From Lysobacteraceae bacterium (GTDB lineage: Bacteria; Pseudomonadota; Gammaproteobacteria; Xanthomonadales; Rhodanobacteraceae), in assembly GCA_004143945.1 (NCBI GenBank), contig SEHB01000005.1, positions 147,081 through 211,080 on the forward strand: a stretch of 64,000 nucleotides of DNA. The letters run 5' to 3'. Below, in pieces: positions 49,168 to 58,738 of the stretch. How positions within the stretch are numbered: position 1 is the stretch's first letter; each line of letters begins with the position of its first letter. Below the pieces are notes generated by a model. It worked only from the letters and a program-made list of their open reading frames with translations. It did no database searches and was not told where the DNA came from. The position numbers were made by a program, and so were the translations under genes.

Positions 49168-50319
49168 ATGAGTCCGCTCGCCGATCGCCTGATCCAATGG
49201 TTGCGCCCGTTCGCGCGGCAGCTGCCCGAGCGGGTCAAGCGGCGGCTGCGGCACCACTTGCGCCGGCGGTTCATCGATGGCGCGTCGGCTGGCCCTGTCC
49301 GCGCCCATGAGGTGTCTGTCGCGCGCGACGACGCCTACGAGGCGCGCGTCGCCGAGGAAACTCGGATCTTCGCCGGCCAGGCGGAGGTGCACGACCTCCC
49401 GCCGATCTTCCACTACTGGTCCAACGCCTGGCTGCGGCCGCAACTCGAATCCTTCGGGTTCTCGAATCCCGACCAGTTCTTCGCGCGATACCTCGCGGAT
49501 GCACACGAGGATGCACTCGCTGCCGGCCACCCGGCGCGCTTCGCGAGCCTCGGCTGCGGCAACTGCGACACCGAAGTGCGCGTCGCCCGCCTTCTGCTCG
49601 ATCGCGGCATCACCCGTTTCACGATCGATTGCGTCGACATCAACGACGCGATGCTCGAGCGCGGGCGGCGCATGGCCGAAGAGCACGGCGTGGGTGCGCA
49701 CATCGTGCCGGCGCGCGGAGATTTCAACGATTGGCGCCCTTCCGGCCAATACGACGCGGTCCTCGCGAACCAGAGCCTGCACCACGTCGTGAACCTGGAA
49801 GGCCTGTTTGCGGCGGTGGACGCCGCGCTCATGCCCGCTGGCCGGTTCGTGACGTCCGACATGATCGGCCGCAACGGACACATGCGCTGGCCGGAGGCCG
49901 TCGCGATCGTGCAGGAATTCTGGCAGGAGCTTCCTGCGTCCTACCGGCGCAACGTGCAACTTCACCGCAACGAACCGCGCTTCCTCGATTGGGACTGTTC
50001 GATCGCGGGCTTCGAAGGCGTGCGCGCGCAGGACATCCTGCCGCTATTGCTCGCGCGCTTCGACTTCGAGTTCTTCTTCGCCTACGGCAACGTCATCGAC
50101 CCGTTCATCGACCGGGGTTTCGGCCCGAATTTCGACGCCGAGGCGGCATGGGACCGCAGCTTCATCGATCGCGTGCATGCGCGCGATGAAACAGCCTTGT
50201 CGGCCGGCGAGGTCACGCCCACGCACATGCTCGCAGTGTTGCGACGCCGCCCGTGGAGCGGAACATGTGCGCATCGTCCGGGCTTGGCGCCGGAACGCTG
50301 CGTGCGCCGACCTGCCTGA
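49168..50319 (+). CDS. SAM-dependent methyltransferase
   Basis: 383-residue class I methyltransferase. Motif I is ASLGCGNCDTEVRVARLLL, the acidic loop is IDCVDINDAMLERGRRMAEEHG, motif IV is YDAVLANQSLHHVVNLEGLF and the later FVTSDMIGRNGHMRWPEA suits the fold. A basic N-terminal segment (RQLPERVKRRLRHHLRRRF) precedes it. The gene follows the MBOAT pair on the same strand after 39 bases and may methylate the same polymer or lipid; this is inference. It converges with the ABC permease gene 13 bases away. Confidence 0.85.
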   Translation: MSPLADRLIQWLRPFARQLPERVKRRLRHHLRRRFIDGASAGPVRAHEVSVARDDAYEARVAEETRIFAGQAEVHDLPPIFHYWSNAWLRPQLESFGFSNPDQFFARYLADAHEDALAAGHPARFASLGCGNCDTEVRVARLLLDRGITRFTIDCVDINDAMLERGRRMAEEHGVGAHIVPARGDFNDWRPSGQYDAVLANQSLHHVVNLEGLFAAVDAALMPAGRFVTSDMIGRNGHMRWPEAVAIVQEFWQELPASYRRNVQLHRNEPRFLDWDCSIAGFEGVRAQDILPLLLARFDFEFFFAYGNVIDPFIDRGFGPNFDAEAAWDRSFIDRVHARDETALSAGEVTPTHMLAVLRRRPWSGTCAHRPGLAPERCVRRPA

Positions 50320-50332
50320 CCTGCTCGAATGC

Positions 50333-51142
50333 TCACCGCTCGCGCCGATACATCACCATCGCGAGCGGCGCGAAAACGAGCGTCAGCAGCGCGGCGGCGA
50401 CGAGCACCCAGACGATGTCGCCCGGAACGGGCTGGCCATGCATGAGTCCGCGTGCGGCACTGGTCAGGTGCGTGACGGGGTTCAGCGACACGACGGTCTG
50501 CATCCACCCCGGCATCGTCGCGGGATCGACGAAGATGTTGCTGACGAAGGTGAGCGGGAACAGGAACAGGAAGCTCGTCGTCATCACGGATTCCGGCGTG
50601 CGCACGAGCATGCCGACGATGATCCAGAGCCACGACACCGCCGACGTGAACACGAGCATCAGCGCGAGCGCGAGCAGCACGCCGAAGACGCCGCCCCCGG
50701 GCCGGAATCCGAGCAGGAAGCCGACCGTCAGCACCACGCACGCGGCGAGGCCGTAGCGCGTGAGGTCGCCGAGCAGCGCGCCCACGATCGGCGCGGGCTG
50801 CCAGATCGGCAGCGAACGGAAGCGGTCGTACAGTCCCTTGGTGATGTCGGTGTTGAGTCCGACGCCGGTGTAGACGGTCAGGAATACCATCGTCTGCACG
50901 ACGATGCCGGGCACGAGGAACTGCAGGTAGGCCGCGGGCGAGCCGGCCAGCGCACCGCCGAAGAGATACGTGAACATCAGCGTCGACATGATCGGGAACA
51001 CGACCACGTCGAACAGCTGGAACGGCACGTGCTTGATCTTGAGCATCGCGCGCCATGCGAGCGTGAGCACCGCGGACAGGCGGCCCGGCGGGGTGGGTCG
51101 CGCATCGCGCGAGATCACATCGTGCAGGCTGGACGTGCTCAT
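50333..51142 (-). CDS. ABC-2 type permease (DrrB-like)
   Basis: 269-residue six-helix permease of the ABC-2 family. Typical are [81 protein letters not shown] and [38 protein letters not shown]. These match the DrrB/daunorubicin resistance exporter subfamily. Its ATG overlaps the ATPase stop by four bases. The exported compound cannot be read; these exporters also serve lipids or antibiotics. Confidence 0.93.
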   Translation of the reverse strand: MSTSSLHDVISRDARPTPPGRLSAVLTLAWRAMLKIKHVPFQLFDVVVFPIMSTLMFTYLFGGALAGSPAAYLQFLVPGIVVQTMVFLTVYTGVGLNTDITKGLYDRFRSLPIWQPAPIVGALLGDLTRYGLAACVVLTVGFLLGFRPGGGVFGVLLALALMLVFTSAVSWLWIIVGMLVRTPESVMTTSFLFLFPLTFVSNIFVDPATMPGWMQTVVSLNPVTHLTSAARGLMHGQPVPGDIVWVLVAAALLTLVFAPLAMVMYRRER

Positions 51143-52101
51143 GCAGCTTCCTCCGTCTTGCGTGCCTCGGCCGCATGGCCGGTCAGTGCGAAGAACACGT
51201 CGTCGAGGCTCGGCTGCGCGAGGCTGAACTCGGCGATGCCGAGGCCGCGGGCCGCGAGCGCGGCGAGGGCCTGCGGCACGCGCTCCTCGTGCAGGATGCG
51301 CACGCTCAAGCTGCCGGGCTCCTCGCCATCGCTCGCCGTGCTGCCGAGCGCCTCCGCCAGCAACGCGCGCGCCTCTTCCGCGCGCGCCGCATCGACGAGC
51401 CGCAATTGCAGGCTGCGCCCGCCGACCGACTGCTTGAGTTCGCGGCTCGTGCCTTCGGCGATGACCTTGCCGTGCTCGATGACCGCGAGGCGGTCCGCGA
51501 GTCGATCGGCCTCCTCGAGGTACTGCGTCGTCAGCAGCACCGTCGTGCCCTCCGACGCGATCGCGCGCACGATGTCCCAGACCTGGCTGCGGCTGCGCGG
51601 ATCCAGGCCCGTCGTCGGCTCGTCGAGGAACAGCAGCTCGCTGCCGGTGACGAGGCTCGCGGCGATGTCGAGGCGGCGCCGCATGCCGCCCGAATAGGTG
51701 CGCACGAGGCGCTTGCCGGCCTCCGCCAGGTCGAATGCCGCGAGCAGGGCGAGTGCACGCTCGCGTGCGCCGCGCCACGAGAAGCCGAGCAGCCGCGCGA
51801 TCAGCACGAGGTTCTCCTGACCCGTGAGCTCCTCGTCGACCGAGGCGAACTGGCCATTGAGGCTCACGCGTGCTCGAATTGCATGCGGTTCGCCCACCAC
51901 ATCGTGACCGAGCACGCGCGCACTGCCGCCGTCGGGTCGCAGCAAGGTCGCGAGCATGCGCACGGTCGTGGTCTTGCCGGCACCGTTCGGACCGAGCAGC
52001 CCGAACACGCTGCCGCGCGGCACGACGAGGTCGATGCCGTCGACGGCGCGCACGTTTCCGAACAGTTTCACGAGGGCTCGGGTTTCGATCGCGTGGGTCA
52101 T
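51139..52101 (-). CDS. ABC transporter ATPase (DrrA-like)
   Basis: 320-residue ATPase. Walker [16 protein letters not shown]-loop region [19 protein letters not shown] (the A-S-V-D-E-x-L-T-G-x-E-N pattern of DrrA), signature [15 protein letters not shown], Walker [17 protein letters not shown] and switch [15 protein letters not shown]-terminal domain of about 100 residues ([20 protein letters not shown] on) is the usual DrrA tail. It pairs with the permease gene just downstream. No regulator lies next to it. Confidence 0.95.
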   Translation of the reverse strand: MTHAIETRALVKLFGNVRAVDGIDLVVPRGSVFGLLGPNGAGKTTTVRMLATLLRPDGGSARVLGHDVVGEPHAIRARVSLNGQFASVDEELTGQENLVLIARLLGFSWRGARERALALLAAFDLAEAGKRLVRTYSGGMRRRLDIAASLVTGSELLFLDEPTTGLDPRSRSQVWDIVRAIASEGTTVLLTTQYLEEADRLADRLAVIEHGKVIAEGTSRELKQSVGGRSLQLRLVDAARAEEARALLAEALGSTASDGEEPGSLSVRILHEERVPQALAALAARGLGIAEFSLAQPSLDDVFFALTGHAAEARKTEEAA

Positions 52102-52219
52102 GCGTGTCCTTGTGTGTGCGATTCAGGGACGACGAACGGGGGCGCATCGTTTCGACGCCGCGTGATGCCGATCGTGACTTGAACTTGCCCTTACCGCGTG
52201 GGTGAAGAGCACGAGCTTC

Positions 52220-52268
52220 CCTCATCCGCCCCTGCGGGGCACCTTCTCCCGCGGGCGGGAGAAGGGAA
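52220..52268. repeat. dispersed palindromic repeat
   Basis: CTCATCCGCCCCTGCGGGGC then ACCTTCTCCCGC and GGGCGGGAGAAGGG form two adjacent hairpins. The same unit occurs twice in inverted order at 54527-54653. It lies between the ABC ATPase promoter side and the tsaB stop. Confidence 0.75.
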
Positions 52269-52286
52269 AGCGCGGAGGAACAGCCA

Positions 52287-52997
52287 TCAACCCCGCGTGC
52301 GCTGCTCGCGCGCCGCCTGCTGTTCCGCGCTCGTCAACGCGACCTTGTCGCGCAGGTACACGGGCGCCACGGAGTCGGGCGATGAACCCCGCTGCGCGCG
52401 CGCGATCGGCAAGGCGAGCAATGCGACGTCGACCGCGAGCGGATAGGCGACGCCCTCCGCCCAGGCGGGTGGCACCGGCATTCGCGCCTGCAGTGCCGCA
52501 TGCCATGCCGCCCAGCCCGTGCCGATCACGTTCCAGCGTTCGGTCGGCGGCAGCACGAGCTGGTCCGCCGCGCCGACCCACTCGGCGCCGAGAGCCTCGA
52601 CCAGCCCGTCTGCCGTGCGCCGGAAAGAACCCGCGTAGATTTCGCCCATGCGCGCATCGATCGCGGCGAGGATCGCCGCACCGTTGTCGGGCGCCTGCAT
52701 CGCGAGTGCGGCGAGCGATGAGACCGGCACCAGCGGCAGGTCGAGCGCGAGCGCCAGGCCCTGCGCGGCCGACACCGCGAGTCGTACGCCGGTGAATGCG
52801 CCGGGGCCGACGCCGACCGCGATTGCATCGAGCGCGTGGCGACCGATGCCGGCTTCGGCCAGCACCTGTTCGCACATCGGCAGCAGCAATTCGGCATGCC
52901 GGCGCGGCGCGATCTCGCTGCGCGCGACGAGCGTGTCGCCGCTGGCCAGCGCGACCGAGCAGGCCTCGGTCGCAGTCTCGATCGCAAGCAGGTTCAT
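52287..52997 (-). CDS. tsaB: TsaB, tRNA threonylcarbamoyladenosine synthesis protein
   Basis: 236-residue protein that binds TsaD for the t6A37 tRNA modification. The start MNLLAIETATEACSVALASGD and HAELLLPMCEQVLAEAGI, DAIAVGVGPGAFTGVRLAVSAAQGLALALDLPLVPVSSLAALA are the family signature. The length is near E. coli TsaB (231). The essential partner genes are not in the window. Confidence 0.95.
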   Translation of the reverse strand: MNLLAIETATEACSVALASGDTLVARSEIAPRRHAELLLPMCEQVLAEAGIGRHALDAIAVGVGPGAFTGVRLAVSAAQGLALALDLPLVPVSSLAALAMQAPDNGAAILAAIDARMGEIYAGSFRRTADGLVEALGAEWVGAADQLVLPPTERWNVIGTGWAAWHAALQARMPVPPAWAEGVAYPLAVDVALLALPIARAQRGSSPDSVAPVYLRDKVALTSAEQQAAREQRTRG

Positions 52998-53034
52998 GGG
53001 CCGATCTTACATGCGCCGGTTGCAGATGCGGCGA

Positions 53035-54345
53035 TCAGGCGCGGCGTGGTGCCATCGCATACCAGTCGACGCGACGGGTCAGGTACATCAGCAGCGCGAC
53101 GGTCGCGAGCAGTGAGAGCGCACCCATGAGGAGCGCGTGGTCCTCGCTCGTGACGAGGCCGTACAGCAATCCGTAGACAAGGCCGAGCAGTCCGCCGAGC
53201 ATCCAGCCGGCGCGGCGCTGCCGCAACACGGCTGCCGCATAGCCGCCGACCATCGCGACGCTCGCGGCGGCCGCGACGACATAGGCCCACGCGAAACCCG
53301 CCTGCTCCGACAACGCGAGCAGCACCACGTAGAACGTGCACAGCGCGAGCCCGACCAGCATGTACTGCACCGGATGCACGCGCAGGCCGCGCAGCACTTC
53401 GAACAGGAAGAATGCGACGAAGGTCAGCGCGATGAACAGCACGCCATACTTGCCCGCGCGCACGTTCTGCTGGTACGGGCTGGCCGGCTGCACCAGCGCG
53501 ACGCCGAACGCGGACGCTCCGAGCGCGATCGATCCCGCGTCGCGTTCATGCCAGTGCTGCGCGATGCGGCGGTTGAGGTCGAGTACCTGCCAGCTCGCGC
53601 TGAATCCGTCCGCCTCGACCGTGCGCTCGGCCGGCAGGAACGCGCCGTCGAATCCCGGATCGGGCCAGTTCCCGCGGATCGCGACGTCGGTCTGGCGCGC
53701 GAGCGGCAATGCCGAGAAGCGTTCGCTGCCCGCGAGCCCGAGCTCGAATGCGAACGGCAGCGGACCGGCCGATGCACTCGCATCGAGCGCGATCGGCGCG
53801 GTGATCGCCGCGACGCCCGCGACGCCGCCGCTGTCGGGTCCGAACGCAGGCTCGGCCCCGCCGACGCGCAAGGCCGACGCGCGCCGGATCCCGCGCACGT
53901 CGGCGATCGGCACGCGCAGTTCCGCACGCTGCCATTGCGGTTCGCGTCCGTTCGATGCGATCGCGGCGATGTCGCCGGCGGCGAAGCGGCCTTCGACCTT
54001 GATCGCCGCGACGTACACCGGCGTTTCGTAGAGCCCGTAGCGACGCAGCTCGGGCGTCAGCGTCGCATCGAGCCGCACGCGATCGGGCAGCACGAACGCG
54101 CGTTCCTCGAGCGTCACGAAGCCGTTCTCGCGTTGTTCCTGCCAGCGCACCGGCACGACCAGCACCGGCCCGCCGACCCGTTGCTGTCCACCCCAGCGCT
54201 CGGCCACGCGCGCGGTCGCTTCGCGCGCGCGGCCTTCGCGCTCGCGCACGAGTTGGTTGACCTGCGCCAGCGGCACCAGCATCAGCAGCGCGAGCAACGC
54301 GATGCCGAGCACCTTGAACGTCACGCCCTGGGTGAATGCGGCCAT
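53035..54345 (-). CDS. creD: CreD, inner-membrane protein
   Basis: 436-residue CreD-family membrane protein. One N-terminal helix (9-28), a large extracytosolic domain (about 30-290) and five C-terminal helices. Conserved segments are VAERWGGQQRVGGPVLVVPV, YETPVYVAAIKVEGRF, FGVALVQPASPYQQNVRAGKYGVLFIALTFVAFFLFE, RVHPVQYMLVGLALCTFYVVLLALSE and FAWAYVVAAAASVAMVGGYA. Elsewhere CreD is controlled by CreBC and linked to envelope stress or beta-lactam response; no creBC genes are nearby. Confidence 0.92.
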   Translation of the reverse strand: MAAFTQGVTFKVLGIALLALLMLVPLAQVNQLVREREGRAREATARVAERWGGQQRVGGPVLVVPVRWQEQRENGFVTLEERAFVLPDRVRLDATLTPELRRYGLYETPVYVAAIKVEGRFAAGDIAAIASNGREPQWQRAELRVPIADVRGIRRASALRVGGAEPAFGPDSGGVAGVAAITAPIALDASASAGPLPFAFELGLAGSERFSALPLARQTDVAIRGNWPDPGFDGAFLPAERTVEADGFSASWQVLDLNRRIAQHWHERDAGSIALGASAFGVALVQPASPYQQNVRAGKYGVLFIALTFVAFFLFEVLRGLRVHPVQYMLVGLALCTFYVVLLALSEQAGFAWAYVVAAAASVAMVGGYAAAVLRQRRAGWMLGGLLGLVYGLLYGLVTSEDHALLMGALSLLATVALLMYLTRRVDWYAMAPRRA

Positions 54346-54526
54346 GCTCTTTCTCCGTCAGCGTCGATGTGGACCGATTGCAGCGGAGCAACGCGTTGCC
54401 GCCAAGGCGAGTTGTGGCCGATTGCGGGCCATTTGCAGCCGAACGCGCGCTGGCGCAGACACGGGATCGCCCTCGACGTTCGATCGCGTCGTGGCCTGCG
54501 GCCCGGATCAAGATCAGGAGCGGCCT

Positions 54527-54653
54527 CCTTCTGCCCCTGCGGGGCACCTTCCCCGCAAGCGGGGAAGCAGAAGCGCGAACCGTGCAGGCAGCGAGCACGA
54601 CTCCCCTCCCTTCCCCCGCTTGCGGGGGAAGGTGCCCCGCAGGGGCGGATGAG
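54527..54653. repeat. large inverted pair of dispersed palindromic repeats
   Basis: A left unit (54527-54573, CTGCCCCTGCGGGGCACC and TTCCCCGCAAGCGGGGAAG) and a right unit (54608-54653, TTCCCCCGCTTGCGGGGGAA then GGTGCCCCGCAGGGGCGG) are inverted copies 34 bases apart. The 382-bp gap from creD (54346) to the next gene (54728) contains no other coding signal; creD promoter elements were not recognised. Confidence 0.8.
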
Positions 54654-54727
54654 GGCACGCCTTTGATCTGCGCTCACACCGCCGGTGATACTCTCGCGTC
54701 CATGCAAGGCCGACGACGAGGCGCGTG

Positions 54728-55264
54728 ATGACCCCGATCGAGGACCGGTTGCTGGGCTTCGTGCTCGGCGTGCTGACGGGCTGGGTCGCGCACTGGCTGC
54801 TCCAGCGACTGCGCGGCAAGCGGCCCTCGCCGCAGGCGCCGCGGCGCGACGATCTCGCCGATGCGTTCGCGCCGGTGGCGCCCGCGCCCGCGCGCGTGGA
54901 CGAACCCGGATCCCTGTCGGCGGTCGAGGTCGCTGCCCATGTGCGCGTCGTCGACGTCACCGCGGCGCGCGCGGCGGGTTTCAACATCCGCCACATGGAC
55001 GACCTCACGGTCATCGAGGGCATCGGTCCGAAGATCGCCGACCTCCTGCACGCCAACGGCATCGGCAGCTTCGCCGAGCTGGCGGTGCAGCCGGTCGAGG
55101 GTCTCGTCGCGATCCTCGACCGCGGCGGCGCGAACTTCCGGCTCGCCAATCCCGAGACCTGGCCCGAACAGGCGCGGCTCGCCGCCGCAAACCACTGGAA
55201 GGAGCTCAAGCGCATGCAGCGCGAGATGATCGGCGGGCTGCCACCTGCGGAGCCGGGCGCCTGA
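54728..55264 (+). CDS. membrane-anchored helix-hairpin-helix protein
   Basis: 178-residue protein. One N-terminal helix ([21 protein letters not shown]) is followed by a variable linker and then [29 protein letters not shown], a helix-hairpin-helix of the type found in the C-termini of some NuoE-like and L21-like proteins. The end ([26 protein letters not shown]) is helical. The HhH suggests DNA or protein binding; the role is unknown. GTG one codon earlier is also possible as start. It is followed by the MFS gene after 52 bases. Confidence 0.75.
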   Translation: MTPIEDRLLGFVLGVLTGWVAHWLLQRLRGKRPSPQAPRRDDLADAFAPVAPAPARVDEPGSLSAVEVAAHVRVVDVTAARAAGFNIRHMDDLTVIEGIGPKIADLLHANGIGSFAELAVQPVEGLVAILDRGGANFRLANPETWPEQARLAAANHWKELKRMQREMIGGLPPAEPGA

Positions 55265-55316
55265 CCCGCGTCGCGGGCTCCGGCAAGCGCGGTTCCATCA
55301 CTGCGCGGTGCGGCCG

Positions 55317-56609
55317 ATGAGCGCATCCGCTTCGGGCGACACGCGCTCGCGCATCCGTGCGATCGTCGCCGCCTCGTCGGGCAACCTCGTCGAGTGGTTC
55401 GACTTCTACGTCTACGCGTTCACCGCGGTGTACTTCGCGCCTGCATTCTTCCCGGCCGGCGACCGCACCTCGCAGCTGCTGAACGCGGCCGCGATCTTCG
55501 CGGTCGGCTTCCTGATGCGGCCGATCGGCGGCTGGCTGTTCGGCCGCATCGCGGATCGCCACGGACGCAAGACGTCCCTGGTGGTGTCGGTCCTGATGAT
55601 GTGCGGCGGGTCGCTGATGATCGCGTGCCTGCCGACGCACGCGAGCATCGGGGCGCTCGCGCCGGCGCTGCTGCTGCTCGCGCGCCTCCTGCAGGGTCTC
55701 TCGGTCGGCGGCGAGTACGGCATCACCGCCACCTACATGAGCGAGATCGCCACGCGCGGGCGCCGCGGTTTCCTCGCCTCGTTCCAGTACGTGACGCTGA
55801 TCGGCGGCCAGCTGCTCGCGGTGCTCGTGCTCGTGCTGCTGCAACAGCTGCTCGACGACGCGCAGCTGCGCGCCTGGGGTTGGCGCATCCCGTTCGTCGT
55901 CGGCGCGCTCGCGGCCCTGGTCGCATTGCGGCTGCGCACGACGCTGCCGGAAACGAGCACTGCCGAGTCGCGCGCGGATCGCGATGCGGGGAGCGTGGTC
56001 GCGTTGCTGCGGGACCATCGCAAGGCGTTCCTCGTCGTGCTCGGATACACCGCGGGCGGTTCGCTGATGTTCTACACGTTCACGACCTACATGCAGAAGT
56101 ACCTGGTCAACACCGCGGGCATGCCGATCCGCAGCGCGAGCCACGTGATGACCGCCTGCCTGCTCGTGTTCATGCTGATGCAACCCCTGTTCGGCGCGCT
56201 CTCCGATCGCATCGGCCGGCGCAACAACATGCTGCTGTTCGCGGGGCTCGGCGCGCTCGCGACGCTGCCGCTGCTGCATGCGCTCGGCAGCGTGTCCGAT
56301 CCGTTCGCCGCGTTCGCGCTGGTGACCGCGGGGCTAGCGATCGTGAGCTTCTACACCTCGGTCGCGGGCATCGTGAAAGCCGAGATGTTCCCGATCGAAC
56401 TGCGCGCACTCGGCGTCGGCCTTTCGTACGCGATCGCGAACGCGCTGTTCGGCGGCTCGGCCGAGTACGTCGCGCTCGCACTCAAGCGCGCCGGTCACGA
56501 ACCGCTGTTCTACGCCTATGTCACCGCGATGTTGCTCATCGCGTTCTGGGCAAGCCTGCAACTGCCGCACAGGCCGCGCTTTCTCCACGATGACGCGTCG
56601 CCCCCGTAG
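55317..56609 (+). CDS. MHS-family MFS transporter (KgtP/ProP-like)
   Basis: 430-residue, 12-helix proton symporter of the metabolite:H+ symporter family. [43 protein letters not shown] (loop 2-3 motif), [25 protein letters not shown] and the second-half [14 protein letters not shown] are typical. Substrates in the family are dicarboxylates such as 2-oxoglutarate, or proline/betaine. The sequence TMPETS-like TLPETSTAE does not settle it. The last codons CCC CCG TAG: the stop codon comes from the GTAG of a REP element that starts there, so the C-terminus abuts that insertion. Confidence 0.9.
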   Translation: MSASASGDTRSRIRAIVAASSGNLVEWFDFYVYAFTAVYFAPAFFPAGDRTSQLLNAAAIFAVGFLMRPIGGWLFGRIADRHGRKTSLVVSVLMMCGGSLMIACLPTHASIGALAPALLLLARLLQGLSVGGEYGITATYMSEIATRGRRGFLASFQYVTLIGGQLLAVLVLVLLQQLLDDAQLRAWGWRIPFVVGALAALVALRLRTTLPETSTAESRADRDAGSVVALLRDHRKAFLVVLGYTAGGSLMFYTFTTYMQKYLVNTAGMPIRSASHVMTACLLVFMLMQPLFGALSDRIGRRNNMLLFAGLGALATLPLLHALGSVSDPFAAFALVTAGLAIVSFYTSVAGIVKAEMFPIELRALGVGLSYAIANALFGGSAEYVALALKRAGHEPLFYAYVTAMLLIAFWASLQLPHRPRFLHDDASPP

Positions 56610-56689
56610 GCTGGACGACCGAAGGTCGGCCGGCAGCCCTGCGCGCGATCGCGCAAGAACGCCGGCCGCGCTGCGCGCGTCCAGCCTAC
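56606..56689 (+). repeat. GTAG-type REP element at the MFS stop
   Basis: It begins GTAGGCTGGACGACCGAAGG, continues GTCGGCCGGC and ends GCGCGTCCAGCCTAC. It is the same family as 32414 and 32518, with an intact long stem. The first four bases give the TAG stop of the MFS gene. Confidence 0.85.
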
Positions 56690-56829
56690 GGCAGCAACCG
56701 CGGGGTCAGCCGGTGAGGCGATGCAGGCGCCGAATCGCGCAGGAAAGGATTCAGCCGCGAGCTCTTCGCGTGATCGAACGGGGCCGACGTGCCTCCCGCA
56801 ATGCCCATGGATCGGGTCGCTGCCATGTT

Positions 56830-57069
56830 TCAGCCGGCGCACATCGCCTGGCTTCGAACCTGCTGCGCGCCGCGCGCATCCGCGTTTGCCTGCAGCGACT
56901 GCAGCAACCTGCGCGTACGCACCACGGTATCGATGATGCGCTCGCGCTGCTCCAGCTCCATCGGCGTCATCGGCGAGCCGAGCGGCCTGAAGTCCGCGCA
57001 GGCCTTGCGCGCGTGCTGCAACAGGTTCACGGCGACCAGCACGTCGCTGGCGGCATTGTTCGCGGTCAT
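56830..57069 (-). CDS. small helical protein, unknown
   Basis: 79-residue ORF with a GGAG ribosome site seven bases before its ATG at 57069. The translation MTANNAASDVLVAVNLLQHA, then KACADFRPLGSPMTPMELEQ, then ERIIDTVVRTRRLLQSLQAN is helical and hydrophilic without membrane segment. No family is recognised. The coding potential looks real, but there is no comparative support. Confidence 0.5.
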   Translation of the reverse strand: MTANNAASDVLVAVNLLQHARKACADFRPLGSPMTPMELEQRERIIDTVVRTRRLLQSLQANADARGAQQVRSQAMCAG

Positions 57070-57277
57070 CACACGCTCCGGAAAAAGGGATGACCCGCGT
57101 CGTCGCATGGCTTCCTGCCTGTCCCGGAAGCTGCCGGAACGTCCCTCCCTGGTCGATCCACGACTCGGCGGGTCGGGAACAGCATGCGCGTCGGACGATC
57201 ACGCGCGCTGCGGACGCCTGCCGCGCGCTCGTGTACGAAATCGCCGACCCATGCTGTCGGCGCAGGCCGCCTGAACG

Positions 57278-57322
57278 AAAAATCCCCGCAGTTCCGGCGT
57301 CTCGCGACGAGCGGCTGCGGGG
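57278..57322 (-). terminator. intrinsic terminator on the minus strand
   Basis: On the minus strand CCCCGCAG (57322-57315) pairs with CTGCGGGG (57291-57284) and is followed by A and five T residues (57283-57278). A smaller stem CGTC/GACG sits inside the loop. The 57070-57551 stretch has no gene; only this signal and the hairpin at 57502 are seen there. Confidence 0.55.
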
Positions 57323-57501
57323 GTGTCTCTCGTGGTTGCCTGACGCGGAAAGGGGGTCGCGGCAGGCAGCGTGACTATCGACGTGTGGCGTCTCAGGACG
57401 CGCGACGCGTTCGCAGGTTTTCGTGCCCGCCGTTCGACGCGAACGTGCGCAGCTCGCGTCGCACCGCCCGCGCGCCGGGTCGCGCGGCATCGATCACGCT
57501 T

Positions 57502-57540
57502 GCGGAGAGCCGATTCCCTAAGCAGGAATCGGCTCTCCGC
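57502..57540 (-). terminator. strong perfect hairpin after the decayed gene
   Basis: A perfect 16-bp stem (GCGGAGAGCCGATTCC against GGAATCGGCTCTCCGC) with a seven-base loop starts 11 bases after the stop at 57552. No T-run follows on the minus strand. It probably ends or stabilises the 3' end of the ancestral transcript. Confidence 0.55.
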
Positions 57541-57551
57541 AACGTTGCAGC

Positions 57552-57962
57552 TTACGGATCGATCAGCTCGAACCCGTCCTGGAACAGCGTGTCATCGATG
57601 CGCAGGTCGATCGTGCTCGAATTGTTGCCGGTCGGGTCGGTCAAGCCCGAACCTGCCGACAAGGTCACCGTCGCGGTATTGAAGAACTCGTCGTAGTCGT
57701 TGGCCGGATCCGCCGCGGAGCCCACTTCGCCCGCCAGCGTGAACGTCAGCGCTGCGTCCTTCGGCACCCACGCGATCGTGACATCGAGGGCACCGGCGCC
57801 CTGGTCGGGCGTCGCACAGGTGGTACCGACCGCCGCGGTGCATTGCCAGGCCAGGCTCGCCGGATCGATGCGATCGGGCACGCGATCCTGCACGCGCATG
57901 CCCGCGGTATCCGCTTCGCCATCGTTGCCGACCGTGATCGTGAACGTCACGGTGTCGCCCAT
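57552..57962 (-). pseudogene. 3' remnant of a DUF11 secreted protein with F-x-D-G-F-E tail
   Basis: The open frame encodes one DUF11-like beta-sandwich domain (GDTVTFTITVGNDGEADTAG, VQDRVPDRIDPASL, CTAAVGTTCATPDQGAGALD, NTATVTLSAGSGLTDPTGNN) ending in DDTLFQDGFELIDP. Genes of this kind are long and begin with a signal peptide. Upstream of about 57962 the frame loses any similarity and runs into non-coding DNA and then the tRNA. I treat it as a fragment of a once larger exported protein; the 5' end was lost next to tRNA-Lys. The tail is the same class as in three other genes here. Confidence 0.65.
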
Positions 57963-58321
57963 CGACGTCACTTCGCAACGCACGCAGCGGACACGAACGC
58001 AGAGAGGACCGATCGCGGACGACGCAACGCGCGCGAAGCCGACGACGAGGACCATCCGCGCGCGTGATTCCATCCGTGCGATCCGTGTCGGCACGTGACA
58101 CGGACAGGGCATGCAAGCAGGCGGCAAACCGGACTGATCGATCCGAACACGCGCCGATCCATGCGGCGCAATGACCGCATCTTCGAACCCGGTGGCAGAC
58201 AGCAATCGACGTGCCAACGCCGGTCGTCGCGCGCCGCGAGTCGCGGGCCGACGGCAGGTGATTCTCGATGCCTGGATGACGAACTTCCGCGTCGACGCGG
58301 ATCGGCGGGATGTCGGCGGTA

Positions 58322-58396
58322 TGGTGGGCCGTGATGGGATCGAACCATCGACCAATGGATTAAAAGTCCACTGCTCTACCGCTGAGCTAACGGCCC
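58322..58396 (-). tRNA. tRNA-Lys (anticodon TTT)
   Basis: The minus-strand sequence folds as a full cloverleaf of 75 bases with encoded CCA. Acceptor GGGCCGT/ACGGCCC, D arm GCTC-AGCGGTA-GAGC, anticodon arm GTGGA-CTTTTAA-TCCAT with anticodon TTT, and T arm GATGG-TTCGATC-CCATC. The gap 58397-58823 upstream and toward the next gene holds no gene, only the sigma-54 promoter. Confidence 0.97.
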
Positions 58397-58738
58397 GCCG
58401 ACATCGAACTCCTGATCAGGACCGGCGCTGGCCGCGTCGGCATGAGGGAAGGCATGTACGGCACACGCGAGCGCGCGTGCACCGAATCCGCCTGCTGTTC
58501 GGGCCGCGCAGTTTACCCGCCACGCCCGCCCGGTGGTAGCACGATTGCCCGAGCCCCGGTCGCGACGTGCGGCGACGCGTGCAAGCGCCACATGCGCAGC
58601 GGCGGATCCGGCGCCTGAACGAACGGATGGCGTGCGACGCCGACATCCGCATCGCGCGCGATCGCGTCACGCCCTGACATTCGTTGTTTGATCGTGCCGT
58701 CGCTGCCGCCGCGATCGCGCGAGCGGAGGGCCGCGATC

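Noticed and set aside
57963-58355. 5' extension of the DUF11 remnant to a start at 58355
   Set aside because: The extension MVDGSIPSRPT is translated from the 3' half of tRNA-Lys and the following sequence has no coding character.
58397-58738. riboswitch (for example cobalamin) before the TonB receptor
   Set aside because: No recognisable conserved core was found, and a sigma-54 promoter 58 bases before the transcript's start codon leaves no room for one.
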